NCBI RefSeq assembly: GCF_017377395.1
Contig: NZ_CP061800.1
Location: 6,903,633 to 6,967,632 of the forward strand
DNA length: 64,000 bases
Source of the DNA: Desulfonema magnum
GTDB lineage: Bacteria; Desulfobacterota; Desulfobacteria; Desulfobacterales; 4be13
Reading direction: 5' to 3'
The translations under genes and the position numbers were made by a program. The notes beneath the pieces were generated by a model. That model was not told where the DNA came from and searched no databases. It was given only the letters and a program-made list of their open reading frames with translations. Below are positions 24,867 through 34,335 of this stretch, in pieces (position 1 is the first letter of the stretch; each line of letters opens with the position of its first letter).

Positions 24867-27614
24867 ATGGAACAGAATGAATTTATAAAACAAATCAACA
24901 TTAAGGGTCAGGAATATAATATTTCAGATATCAACAAGATTGAAGAAAAGGGAATGGCTGATATAAAAAGGCTGCCTTTTTCAGTCAAAATTCTTGTTGA
25001 AAATCTTTTGAGAAAACTGGATGGCCGTGTTGTCACAGAGGAAGACCTGCTGAATATCGCGGGTTGGAAAAAGCAATATGACGCGCCTGTGGAAATACCG
25101 TATCACCCCGCGCGGGTGCTGATGCAGGATTTTACCGGCGTGCCCGCAGTTGTTGATCTTGCGGCCATGCGGGATGCTGTAAAAACCCTTGGCGGCGATC
25201 CAAAAAAAATTAATCCGCTGATTCCGGTGGAACTGATTGTGGATCATTCTGTGCAGGTGGATTATTACGGCACCAAAAATGCGCTGACCAAAAATGTAAA
25301 AAAGGAATATGAACGCAACCAGGAACGATACGGACTTTTGAAATGGGCCCAGAAAAGTTTTGATAATTTCAGAGTTGTTCCGCCAAATTCAGGGATATGT
25401 CACCAAGTAAACCTGGAATATCTGGGGCGGATAATCATTACCGAGGAACTCAACGGAAACCTCATGGCTTACCCGGATACCGTGGTGGGTACGGATTCCC
25501 ACACAACCATGATCAACGGCATCGGGGTCATGGGCTGGGGCGTGGGCGGAATTGAGGCTGAAGCGGTGATGCTGGGGCAGCCATATTATATGTCAATTCC
25601 CCAAGTGATCGGTTTCAAAATGGTCGGAGAACTGAAACAAGGCGTTACGGCCAGTGATCTTGTGCTGACGGTCACGGAGATGCTTCGAAAAGAAAATGTC
25701 GTGGAAAAATTTGTGGAATATTTTGGCCCGGGAATGAAAAATCTGACCATTCCTGACAGGGCCACCATCGCCAATATGTCCCCCGAATACGGCGCGACCA
25801 TGGGGTTTTTTCCTGTGGATGAAAAAACCATAGAATATATGAAAATGACCTATCGGGAAGACCGCGCGGAAATTGCCGAAGCCTGCACAAAAGCCCTGGG
25901 ACTTTTTTACACCGGAGAAAACGACCCGGAATATACCCGGGTACTCGAACTTGATCTTTCAACGGTCGGTCCGTCCCTGGCCGGTCCGGCCAGACCCCAG
26001 GACAGAATCGCTTTGAAAGACATGGAGAAAAATTTTCATGAAATTCTGCTCGGATGCAAACATGAAAGAGATGCGGACCTGGAAAATATCTCCACTTTTC
26101 ATGACGAATCAGGAACCATGACATCCCGGGACGAAACCTGCGTGCCCGGGGATAAAAGAATGTATGAGGTGAACCTGGGAGGAACAACAAAAATAGGAGA
26201 CGGGAGCATCGTCATTGCCGCAATCACCTCATGTACAAACACCTCCAATCCTTTTGTTTTGCTCGGGGCAGGATTGTTGGCAAAAAAAGCAGTCGAGAAA
26301 GGGCTGAAGGTCCCGTCTTATGTGAAAACATCACTTGCGCCAGGTTCCAAAGTGGTCGTGGATTATCTTGAAGACGCGGGACTGATGCCGTATTTTGAGG
26401 CCCTCGGATTTCATCTTGCAGGATTCGGCTGCGGCACTTGTATTGGCAACAGCGGCCCCCTGCACCCGGAGATAGAACGGGCAATTTCTGAGAATGATCT
26501 TTTTGTTGCCTCGGTTCTTTCGGGGAACAGAAATTTCGAGGCCAGAATCCATCAGGCCATCAAAGGAAATTTTCTGGCATCCCCCATGCTGGTGGTGGCG
26601 TTCGCCATTGCAGGAAGAATTGATGTTGATCTCACAACGACTCCCATGGGGTATAGCCCGAACAATGAAGCGATTTATCTCAAGGATATCTGGCCCGGGT
26701 CTGATGAGATCGCACCGCTTGTAAAAGCACATGTGAAACAGGAATTTTTTAAAGCAGAATACGAAAAAATTTTTGACGGAGATACATTCTGGAAGGAACT
26801 CCCTGTTGCGGAAAGCACGACATACAATTGGGATGAGGCATCAACCTATATCAAAAATCCGCCGTATTTTGAAAATTTCAATCTCGAATTGAATCCGCGT
26901 TCTGATATTGTCAACGCAAGAGCAATGCTTTTGCTTGGCAATTCAGTGACAACTGACCATATCTCTCCTGCGGGTGCCATCCCGGAGGAATATCCCGCGG
27001 GCCAATACCTTATTGGAAAAAATGTCTCGTCTGAGGATTTCAATTCCTATGGTTCCAGAAGAGGAAATCATGAAGTCATGATGCGGGGGACCTTCGGAAA
27101 TATCAGGATAAAAAATCAGCTTGTAAAGGGAAAAGAAGGGAGTTTCACAAGGAAGTTTCCCGAGGACAGCGAGATGTTTATCTATGATGCCGCAATGAAA
27201 TACAAAGACGAAGGCACGCCGTTGGTGGTGCTGGGCGGCAAGGAATACGGAACCGGCTCTTCAAGGGACTGGGCTGCAAAAGGAACAACCCTTCTGGGGA
27301 TACAGGCCGTCATTGCTGAGTCCTACGAGAGAATTCACCGAAGCAATCTTGTGGGCATGGGTGTGCTGCCGCTGACGTTCAGACAGGGGCAGGGATGGGA
27401 AAGCCTCGGACTGGACGGTTCGGAGACATTCTCTGTCAGGGGAATCTCAGAAATGAAACCGAGAAAGGTCTTGCAGGCAAAAGCAGTACGAAAGGACGGA
27501 ACCGAGGTGAGTTTTGAGGTGGTTGTCAGGCTGAACACGGAGATTGAGGTGGCGTATTTTGAAAATGGGGGCATTCTGCCCTATGTGATGAGGAAAATTT
27601 TGAAAGAACAATAA
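24867..27614 (+). CDS. acnA: Aconitate hydratase (AcnA/IRP type)
   Basis: 915 residues, a normal length for AcnA. Interconverts citrate and isocitrate in the TCA cycle, cytoplasmic. The three [4Fe-4S] cysteines are visible: SCTNTSNPFV near residue 453 and GFGCGTCIGNSGPL near 520-524. Other family marks are VVGTDSHTTMINGIGVMGWG, DRATIANMSPEYGATMGFFP, LLGNSVTTDHISPAGAI, SRRGNHEVMMRGTF and GGKEYGTGSSRDWAAKGT, containing the active-site Ser and Arg. The ATG follows gggagg. Stands alone, with no TCA-cycle neighbours. Confidence 0.96.
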   Translation: MEQNEFIKQINIKGQEYNISDINKIEEKGMADIKRLPFSVKILVENLLRKLDGRVVTEEDLLNIAGWKKQYDAPVEIPYHPARVLMQDFTGVPAVVDLAAMRDAVKTLGGDPKKINPLIPVELIVDHSVQVDYYGTKNALTKNVKKEYERNQERYGLLKWAQKSFDNFRVVPPNSGICHQVNLEYLGRIIITEELNGNLMAYPDTVVGTDSHTTMINGIGVMGWGVGGIEAEAVMLGQPYYMSIPQVIGFKMVGELKQGVTASDLVLTVTEMLRKENVVEKFVEYFGPGMKNLTIPDRATIANMSPEYGATMGFFPVDEKTIEYMKMTYREDRAEIAEACTKALGLFYTGENDPEYTRVLELDLSTVGPSLAGPARPQDRIALKDMEKNFHEILLGCKHERDADLENISTFHDESGTMTSRDETCVPGDKRMYEVNLGGTTKIGDGSIVIAAITSCTNTSNPFVLLGAGLLAKKAVEKGLKVPSYVKTSLAPGSKVVVDYLEDAGLMPYFEALGFHLAGFGCGTCIGNSGPLHPEIERAISENDLFVASVLSGNRNFEARIHQAIKGNFLASPMLVVAFAIAGRIDVDLTTTPMGYSPNNEAIYLKDIWPGSDEIAPLVKAHVKQEFFKAEYEKIFDGDTFWKELPVAESTTYNWDEASTYIKNPPYFENFNLELNPRSDIVNARAMLLLGNSVTTDHISPAGAIPEEYPAGQYLIGKNVSSEDFNSYGSRRGNHEVMMRGTFGNIRIKNQLVKGKEGSFTRKFPEDSEMFIYDAAMKYKDEGTPLVVLGGKEYGTGSSRDWAAKGTTLLGIQAVIAESYERIHRSNLVGMGVLPLTFRQGQGWESLGLDGSETFSVRGISEMKPRKVLQAKAVRKDGTEVSFEVVVRLNTEIEVAYFENGGILPYVMRKILKEQ

Positions 27615-27794
27615 GCCTGGTGCTTTCTTTTCGCTACAGGGATTTTGTATAAGAAAAGGATTATAAGAAGAGGATGCGGTCCTTTTACTATGAAAATATA
27701 TTTTGAAAAGCCGGGTTTTTGTCTGCTGACATTTTCATGGCCGGGGGCGAAAAGGGTATGTCCCACCTTTTACACAAGGACAGGTTTTATGTGT

Positions 27795-28300
27795 AAGAGG
27801 CGGGGACATATCCGTTTTTTTCGCCACAAAGGCACGAAGGCACGAAGTCTCACGAAGTCTGTTTGTGGTTTCTTTGTGGCTGATTTTCTCGGATAAGAGG
27901 CGGGGACATATCCGTTTTTTTTGCCACAAAGGCACGAAGGCACGAAGTCTCACGAAGTCTGTTTGTGGTTTCTTTGTGGCTGATTTTTTCGGATAAGAGG
28001 CGGGGACATATCCGTTTTTTTCGCCACAAAGGCACGAAGGCACGAAGTCTCACGAAGTCTGTTTGTGGTTTCTTTGTGGCTGATTTTTTCGGATAAGAGG
28101 CGGGGACATATCCGTTTTTTTCGCCACAAAGGCACGAAGGCACGAAGTTTCACGAAGTCTCTCTGTGGTTCCTTTGTGTTTTTGTGTCTGATTTTTTCGG
28201 ATAAGAGGCGGGGACATATCCGTTTTTTTCGCCACAAAGGCACGAAGTCTCACGAAGTCTCTTTGTGATTCCTTTGTGTTTTTGTGGCTGATTTTTTCGG
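27795..28300. repeat. Five tandem units of about 100 bp
   Basis: aagaggcggggacatatccg occurs at 27795, 27895, 27995, 28095 and 28203. Each unit also contains cacaaaggcacgaag, acgaagtctcacgaag and an inverted partner ctttgtggc. The last unit is longer (108). Not a CRISPR array: there are no unique spacers. Open frames in it are artefacts. Confidence 0.88.
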
Positions 28301-28324
28301 ATGTGTAAAAGGTGGGACACACCC

Positions 28325-28501
28325 ATTATAACGGATTTAGGGGAGGGCGGGAAGGCCCAGCAGGTGTGCGGCATATTTGTAGCAAATCATGTTGCAAATA
28401 TGCCGCCCCCGCGGGGCTTGGCGGGGGGCCTGCAAATCTGCTGCTACAAACATGCCGCCCTTACAGGGCTTATTCGGCCCTCCTCTAAAATCCGTTATAA
28501 T
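28325..28501. repeat. Element with attataacggattt inverted ends
   Basis: Left attataacggatttagggga at 28325, right end tcctctaaaatccgttataa just before 28501. Interior has catatttgtagca and its inverse gctacaaacatgcc. The right end supplies the last codons and stop of the small gene at 28485-28679. Confidence 0.78.
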
Positions 28502-28679
28502 CAGTGGTTATCGTTTTAAAACGATCTGAGCATTGGGTTTTGACATGCCTCAATATCAGGTTTAATATTCGCTCTTTGGCATCGCTTGTCAAAGAAGGAA
28601 TCTCCTCGTTATATTGCACGTCCGCATTCAGACCGGAAAATTTGAGAAGCTGCAACTCGTCTTTTGGCGGAGTAACCAC
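28485..28679 (-). CDS. Small protein after proC, C-terminus formed by a repeat end
   Basis: 64 residues beginning MVTPPKDELQLLKFSGLNAD; the ATG follows aaggaagttacc and lies 30 bp after the proC stop codon on the same strand. The first 50 residues look like an ordinary soluble protein with SDAKERILNLILRHVKTQ. The last residues, TDYNGF and stop, are encoded by the attataacggatttt end of the adjacent repeat element, so the original C-terminus has probably been replaced. No family recognised. Confidence 0.45.
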   Translation of the reverse strand: MVTPPKDELQLLKFSGLNADVQYNEEIPSLTSDAKERILNLILRHVKTQCSDRFKTITTDYNGF

Positions 28680-28708
28680 ATGGTAACTTCCTTTTGTGCA
28701 GCCCTTTT

Positions 28709-29560
28709 TTACTGACTGAGTTCCTTTGAACGTCGGGTTGCCGCAGCAATGGCATCAATAATATTTTGCCTGACCTTGTTCTCTTCCATGACCTTCAGCG
28801 CCGCCTCCGTAGTCCCTCCGGGAGAGGTGACTTTCCGACGCAGTTCTTCAGGAGATTCATCCCGCGCTTTCATGAGCTGAACAGCCCCTTCCAAAGTTGC
28901 CAGTGTCAGAACGGCTGCGTCATTCGGATCAAGCCCCACATTGATACCGGCCTGTGTCATGGATTCAGCCAGATAAAATACATATGCCGGCCCGGAACCG
29001 GAAAGCCCCGTTACCGCATCCAATTCTTCTTCTTTAAATTCAACAACCTTTCCCATCGCCTCCAGAATTGTTTTGGTCATCGTCACTTCATCGGCTGTGA
29101 CATAAGCATTCGCGCTCATTCCGGACATGCCGGATAATACCAGAGCAGGGGTATTGGGCATGACCCGGATTATCGGCAATTTTTGTCTGGAACCGTCATC
29201 AAGGGGAGAATAAAGCAAAGCCTCTATTTTTCTGATGGGTATTCCCGCTGCAATGGAAATCACAAGTTTTCGATCTGATATGCCGTAGCCCTCCTGGCCT
29301 GAAATTTGGGAAAGTATCTGGTTCATCTGCTGAGGCTTGATTGCAAGCACAACAATATCACACTCCGAAAAAAGCCTGACATTATTATTCATGGTATGAA
29401 TGCCGTAAGTCCCGCGCATCATATTAAGACGCTCTTCACTGATATCACTTACATATATCGTTGAAGGAGAAAATATCCCGGATTGAATGAGGGCACCCAC
29501 AAACGCTTCCCCCATGTTTCCGGAGCCGATAAAACCTATTTTTTTATTTAATTCTGCCAT
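28709..29560 (-). CDS. proC: Pyrroline-5-carboxylate reductase
   Basis: 283 residues. Reduces 1-pyrroline-5-carboxylate to proline with NAD(P)H, the last step of proline synthesis; cytoplasmic. N-terminal Rossmann motif KIGFIGSGNMGEAFVG, then CDIVVLAIKPQQM, IRVMPNTPALV and the substrate-binding signature AVTGLSGSGPAYVF with LVTSPGG-like RKVTSPGGTTEAAL near the end. Ribosome binding site aaggagaacaa before ATG. Full length for the family. Confidence 0.96.
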   Translation of the reverse strand: MAELNKKIGFIGSGNMGEAFVGALIQSGIFSPSTIYVSDISEERLNMMRGTYGIHTMNNNVRLFSECDIVVLAIKPQQMNQILSQISGQEGYGISDRKLVISIAAGIPIRKIEALLYSPLDDGSRQKLPIIRVMPNTPALVLSGMSGMSANAYVTADEVTMTKTILEAMGKVVEFKEEELDAVTGLSGSGPAYVFYLAESMTQAGINVGLDPNDAAVLTLATLEGAVQLMKARDESPEELRRKVTSPGGTTEAALKVMEENKVRQNIIDAIAAATRRSKELSQ

Positions 29561-29840
29561 TTGTTCTCCTTGATAGTTTTCATGTATGAAATCTGTTAAA
29601 TTTTACGTTGAAATAACTTGACTTATTCTAAAAAATCAAGAATAAATATAAGGTTAAAATAATGAGTTTCGGCTTTGAACCTTTCAAAGAACAAGGTAAA
29701 ACCATCAGAACCACAGATCAGACAGATGAAGGGATTGCACAGATTTTTTCAATCTTCGAAATCTGTGCTAATCTTTGATTCTGATATATAATCCAACTAA
29801 TTTTTTATTATAAAAAAATCAAGCAATAAAAGGTTTTCAG

Positions 29841-30140
29841 ATGTTTATCATTGGTCATTTTATTAAAGCAATTGCAGTTGTTCTTGAAATGGTACTAAAT
29901 ATATATATGCTGCTGATTATCGCCAATGCGATATTGTCATGGGTAAATCCGGATATTTACAATCCGGTTGTCCGTTTTGTCCATAATGTCACGGACCCTC
30001 TTTTGGCTCACATACGCAGAACAATTCCGGTTGTTTTCAGCGGCATTGATTTTTCACCGATTATTGTGCTTGTAGGCATTGCTTTTTTGAATAATTTTTT
30101 GGTCGGCAGTCTTTACAGTCTGGCTGCAACCTTTATGTAG
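29841..30140 (+). CDS. YggT-family membrane protein
   Basis: 99 residues with two membrane segments and the YggT pattern: LLIIANAILSWVNPDIYNPV, TDPLLAHIRRTIPV and DFSPIIVLVGIAFLNNFL. YggT proteins often lie next to proC, as here, though on the opposite strand. Function is not established; links to osmotic stress or cell-envelope organisation have been proposed. Confidence 0.88.
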   Translation: MFIIGHFIKAIAVVLEMVLNIYMLLIIANAILSWVNPDIYNPVVRFVHNVTDPLLAHIRRTIPVVFSGIDFSPIIVLVGIAFLNNFLVGSLYSLAATFM

Positions 30141-30201
30141 AATTGAAAATTGAAAATTGAGAATTGTGGGCAAAGTATAAGGGATTTCCCCCAAAAATAA
30201 A

Positions 30202-30224
30202 ATACCCGATTTTGTATCGGGTAT
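30202..30224 (+). terminator. Hairpin terminator after the yggT gene
   Basis: atacccgat (30202-30210) pairs with atcgggtat (30216-30224) across a five-base loop, followed by gttatttattt. Confidence 0.7.
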
Positions 30225-30297
30225 GTTATTTATTTCGAATTCTCTAATGTGATGGTCTGAAATTCAAATTTATAATTTCAGATGATAACGATAGCCA

Positions 30298-30333
30298 GTT
30301 TCAAGTTTCGAGTTTCAAATTTCAAGTTTCAAA
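30298..30333. repeat. Heptanucleotide array (gtttcaa)n
   Basis: About five units of gtttcaa with single-base variants (gtttcga, atttcaa) directly upstream of the pilT-like start at 30348. The same heptamer occurs as opposing arrays before the cheA gene. Confidence 0.7.
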
Positions 30334-30347
30334 ACAGAGGGCATATA

Positions 30348-31421
30348 ATGGCAAAGATAGACGCTTTTTTCAAATTGATGAACGAGCAGGGAGCTTCGGA
30401 TCTCCATCTCATATCGGGCCAGCCTCCCGCACTCAGGCTGAGAGGAGACCTGGAGCGGGTCAAGTACAAGGTTCTGGAAAATGACGAGTTAAAAGCCATG
30501 CTTTATGAAATTGCCCCGGAAGATAAAGTAAAAGTATTTGAAGAAACCGGGGATGTTGACTTTGGCTATGAAATCCCGGGACTTGCCAGATATCGGGCAA
30601 ATTTTTTTATGCAGAAATGGGGATGTGCCGCGGTTTTCAGGGAAATTCCCAGTGATATCCTGACCGCGGACCAACTGGGACTTCCTCCTGTGTTGCGAAA
30701 ACTGGCCATGCTTCCCCGGGGGCTTGTGCTGGTCACCGGCCCCACAGGGAGCGGAAAATCCACCACCATGGCAGCGATTCTTGATCTGGCGAATAAAAAT
30801 CGTAAGGACCACATTCTTACTGTTGAAGACCCTGTGGAATTTGTACACAAAAGCCAGGGCTGTATTGTCAATCATCGGGAAATAGGCTCCCATACCAAGT
30901 CTTTCGGAGCGGCCCTGAAAGGTGCGCTTCGACAGGACCCGGATATTATTCTGGTGGGAGAAATGCGGGACCTGGAAACCATTGCTCTGGCTGTTGAAGC
31001 CGCGTCCACGGGCCACCTTGTCTTCGGAACCCTCCATACCAGCAGTGCCGCCAAAACCGTGGACCGTATTATCGAGGTGTTTCCGTCCAGCGAACAGGAT
31101 CAGATTCGTTCCACGTTGGCAGATGGTATTCGTGCAGTGGTGGCTCAGAACCTGTTTAAAAAGAAACCCAAAGGTCGTTGTTGCGCCCAGGAAATTCTGA
31201 TCGCCACTGCGGCAGTGCGCAACCTGATCCGTGAAAACAAGACCTATCAGATTGGCTCCGCCATACAGACCGGTAAAAAATACGGAATGCAGTTGTTGGA
31301 TGATCACATTCAGGAGATGCTGGACAAAGGCTGGCTTTACCCGGAAGAGGCTTATCAGAAATCCATTGAAAAAGCCAGATTTGTCCCCTATTTGAAAGAA
31401 GCGCCGGATGTTCTTGATTAG
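30348..31421 (+). CDS. PilT-like type IV pilus retraction ATPase 1
   Basis: 357 residues from ATG at 30348 after agagggcata; the in-frame ATG upstream would translate the heptamer repeat. Motifs: ASDLHLISGQPPALRLRG at the N-terminus, Walker A GPTGSGKSTT near residue 130, Asp box ILTVEDPVEFVH, Walker B DIILVGEMRDLET near 200 and His box GHLVFGTLHTSSA. PilT hexamers drive pilus retraction at the inner membrane. A second paralogue lies at 34336, beyond the restriction-modification insert, so the two were probably adjacent once. Confidence 0.9.
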   Translation: MAKIDAFFKLMNEQGASDLHLISGQPPALRLRGDLERVKYKVLENDELKAMLYEIAPEDKVKVFEETGDVDFGYEIPGLARYRANFFMQKWGCAAVFREIPSDILTADQLGLPPVLRKLAMLPRGLVLVTGPTGSGKSTTMAAILDLANKNRKDHILTVEDPVEFVHKSQGCIVNHREIGSHTKSFGAALKGALRQDPDIILVGEMRDLETIALAVEAASTGHLVFGTLHTSSAAKTVDRIIEVFPSSEQDQIRSTLADGIRAVVAQNLFKKKPKGRCCAQEILIATAAVRNLIRENKTYQIGSAIQTGKKYGMQLLDDHIQEMLDKGWLYPEEAYQKSIEKARFVPYLKEAPDVLD

Positions 31422-31595
31422 CTGGCAGTTGTCAGTTTTTATTTAATTTATAATGAGCAAATAAAAGCTCCCCCTGCTGATATACGCAAAAATGCCGGAC
31501 AAATCAATCAGGATGGCGGGGACCTGAACTCAGTTGAAAATATTCGACAAATCTCCCGTCATCGTTTATCTTATTGTTATATATAAAAAAATATA

Positions 31596-32650
31596 ATGTC
31601 ATATTTTAATGAAATAAGAAAATTAACTAAATCAATTCCCACATCTGTCGTTGATTTTTCACAGCCAAGAGACCGGACTTCACCACCGACACAAGCGTCC
31701 TCTAATTTCATAACAAACAAAGAACAGGGAGACTGGGCAGAAGATTTAATTTTCAGAGCAATTAATGAAGCATCTCATAATTATATTGCTGTCAGGTATG
31801 GTAAATCCGATGATTTAATAGCTGGAGAAGAGGGGTTTAATCAATTTTATAATGAATTCCAAGATGAACTGGATACAATTGGTAAAAGACCTGATTTATT
31901 AGTTTTTAAAAAAAGAAGATTTTGATTTGGAACTCGGTTATGACAAAAGCTATTGCAGGTTTAGAAATTCGTTCCGGCGCGTTTCTTATTGATAAATATG
32001 AAGAAGAAATGCAAAACAGAACGACAATACATCTTGATAAGGCAATAGAAATAAAAGACAAGATATTATCGGAATATTCAGATTTGTTAGAACACCCTAA
32101 GAAGAAACATTTTATTGAAATATTAAACGGTCTGAATAAAGATACAATAAATGCGATAAATTTCAGACGACCCAGTTGGTATGCGACAGACAGATTGTCC
32201 GAATTGTCTTTGCTTTTTAAAGACTTGAAAGAACACATTACGATTGTTCAAAAAAGAGATTATTTAAGCATTACCCCCAAAGTGGAAGATATTAAAGTTG
32301 TTTATAAATGGACTGAAAAGTTTAATGTCCCGCATTATTATTTTCAGGTATTCTTTGACAAATCTTACGGCATTTCTTTCAAAAATATATTATCCTTAGT
32401 AGCTGACCCTGAAAAGGAAGGTGAATATTACGAGATTAGCAAAGATATTAAGAATCAGAATAAGACAACAATAAAAATAAATACCCGAAAAACAACACAG
32501 GTCGCTTATAAAATAATTGAACCAGAACATAACAGTGTCAGGCGGGAAATGGGACGGGGAAGATTACTTTTCTATGTCACTTTTGAAAAAGGAACAGCAT
32601 ATTTGGATATTCACAGTCTGAAATCACTTTTAAATATTGAGGATTTTTAA
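31596..32650 (+). pseudogene. AccI-like restriction endonuclease gene, frameshifted
   Basis: Two pieces in different frames together look like an AccI-type endonuclease. The first (31596-31925) ends GKRPDLLVFKK and then shifts out of frame after a run of seven A at 31908-31914. The second resumes with TKAIAGLEIRSGAFLIDKYE and runs to 32650. The PD and ExR parts of the presumed PD-(D/E)xK active site fall on opposite sides of the break. Removing one A restores EDFDLELGYD but a second shift and probably a small deletion follow, so a single sequencing error does not explain it. A/T-rich compared with the pilT genes on both sides. It probably makes no active nuclease. Confidence 0.65.
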
Positions 32651-32653
32651 GAG

Positions 32654-34231
32654 ATGACTTTGGAGAAAACATACTCCCAAAAAGTTCCTTTGGCGCATCG
32701 TAAAAAATTCGCTCAGTTTTTCACGCCGGAACCCATTGCTCAGATAATGGTAAATTGGCTTTTAGGGAATGATAAGATATCCTCACTGCTTGAACCGGCA
32801 TTCGGACTGGGTGTTTTTTCAAGGTTATTTTTGAAGAATCAGAAGAGAATTCAGATTACAGGATTTGATGTTGACCCTGTAATTTTTGAAATCGCAAAAC
32901 AAAATTTCAATGATTTTTCAAATGTAAATTTGTTGTTGGAAGATTATATTTTCAATGATTGGGATACCAAATATGATGCAATCGTCTGCAATCCGCCATA
33001 TTTTAAATTCCATGATTATCAGAACAAAAGCGCATTAGAGAAAATCAGAAATAAATTAAAAATAAATTTAAGCGGTTTTACAAATATTTATACACTGTTT
33101 CTTCTGAAATCAATATACCAGCTAAATGAAAAGGGTCGGATTGCTTATATCGTTCCTTATGAATTTCTTAATTCTGATTATGGAAAATATGTAAAAAAAT
33201 ATTTATTAACATCAAATACATTAAGACACATTATAATTTTTGATTTTAAACAGAATGTTTTTGATGACGCTCTGACCACAAGTGCAATTGTTTTACTTGC
33301 AAAAGATAAAAATGACAAACATATTTGTTTTTCCAAAATAAATGATATCAGACAACTAAATGAAATATCAACGATTATTAATGAATATCCAAATACAATT
33401 GGAAAAAATACAATAGATAAAAAAGTTCTGAATCCCAATATTAAATGGAGAACATATTACCAGAGACAACGAAGCCAGGAGTATAAAAATTTAATTCCTT
33501 TTAAAGACATGGCAAAAGTAGTTCGGGGAATTGCAACAGGCGCAAATGACTATTTCGCATTTAACAAGGAAAAAGCAAAAAAATATTCAATTAATGAAAA
33601 TTTTTTATTACCCTGTATAACCAAATCAAAAGATACGGACACATCTTTATTTACTTCGGAACACTTTGAAAGACTTAAAAAAAAGAATGCCAATATTTAT
33701 TTATTTAATGCCGGAAAAAAAATAACAGATGAAAATGTTCTGCGTTACATTGACATTGGCTTGCAGGCAGGTATTCATCAAAAATATCTGACATCAAAAA
33801 GAAACCCCTGGTATTTGCTTGAAAACAGACCGCCCGCCCCCATATGGGCAGGTGTGTTTAACAGAAATGGAATAAAATTTGTTCGTAATGAGGCAAAAAT
33901 AAGTAATCTGACAGCTTTTCATTGTATATATCCGGTCAGCAATCTGTTCAGCAATGTTGAGACGGATCTGCTGTTTGCATATTTGTTAACAGATATTGCA
34001 AAACAGATTTTTAATGATAACAGACGGGAATACGGAGACGGGCTAAAAAAATTTGAGCCGAATGATTTGAATAATGCGCTGATGTTAGATTTGTCAGTAT
34101 TAGACAACAAATTAAAAAAACGCATTTTAAATTTATATGCACAATACAGAGAATCAATAATTAATAATGTCGAAAATACAGAATATGTTGAAAACATAAA
34201 TGAAGTTTTAAAAAAGGTTTACAAAAAATGA
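32654..34231 (+). CDS. N6-adenine DNA methyltransferase of a type II restriction-modification system
   Basis: 525 residues. Motif I LEPAFGLGVFSR, acidic GFDVDPVIFEIA and catalytic motif IV AIVCNPPYFKF identify a gamma-class N6-adenine methyltransferase (TaqI/Eco57I-like). The C-terminal 250 residues, with VVRGIATGANDYF and later VSNLFSNVETDLLFAY, would be the target-recognition domain. It begins three bases after the endonuclease stop codon, so the pair forms one operon. Strongly A/T-rich, with many AAA and AAT codons, unlike its neighbours, which suggests acquisition by transfer. The gene itself is intact although its partner is broken. Recognition sequence not determinable here. Confidence 0.88.
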   Translation: MTLEKTYSQKVPLAHRKKFAQFFTPEPIAQIMVNWLLGNDKISSLLEPAFGLGVFSRLFLKNQKRIQITGFDVDPVIFEIAKQNFNDFSNVNLLLEDYIFNDWDTKYDAIVCNPPYFKFHDYQNKSALEKIRNKLKINLSGFTNIYTLFLLKSIYQLNEKGRIAYIVPYEFLNSDYGKYVKKYLLTSNTLRHIIIFDFKQNVFDDALTTSAIVLLAKDKNDKHICFSKINDIRQLNEISTIINEYPNTIGKNTIDKKVLNPNIKWRTYYQRQRSQEYKNLIPFKDMAKVVRGIATGANDYFAFNKEKAKKYSINENFLLPCITKSKDTDTSLFTSEHFERLKKKNANIYLFNAGKKITDENVLRYIDIGLQAGIHQKYLTSKRNPWYLLENRPPAPIWAGVFNRNGIKFVRNEAKISNLTAFHCIYPVSNLFSNVETDLLFAYLLTDIAKQIFNDNRREYGDGLKKFEPNDLNNALMLDLSVLDNKLKKRILNLYAQYRESIINNVENTEYVENINEVLKKVYKK

Positions 34232-34335
34232 ACCGGCGCTGTAGCGGACGTGAAAAAAGCCTGCGCCGGTGGATTTATCGTTAGCTGACAACTGACACAA
34301 TGCTTCACTGACAACGCTTCAGTGACGGAGGTGTT

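Noticed and set aside
27735..28374. Open frames and a possible CRISPR array in the 100-bp repeats
   Set aside because: Whole units repeat with no unique spacers and no cas genes nearby; translations are repeat artefacts.
29701..29785. Possible non-coding RNA or terminator upstream of the yggT gene
   Set aside because: The inverted repeat around cacagattttttcaatc looks like another dispersed palindrome; no independent evidence for an RNA gene.
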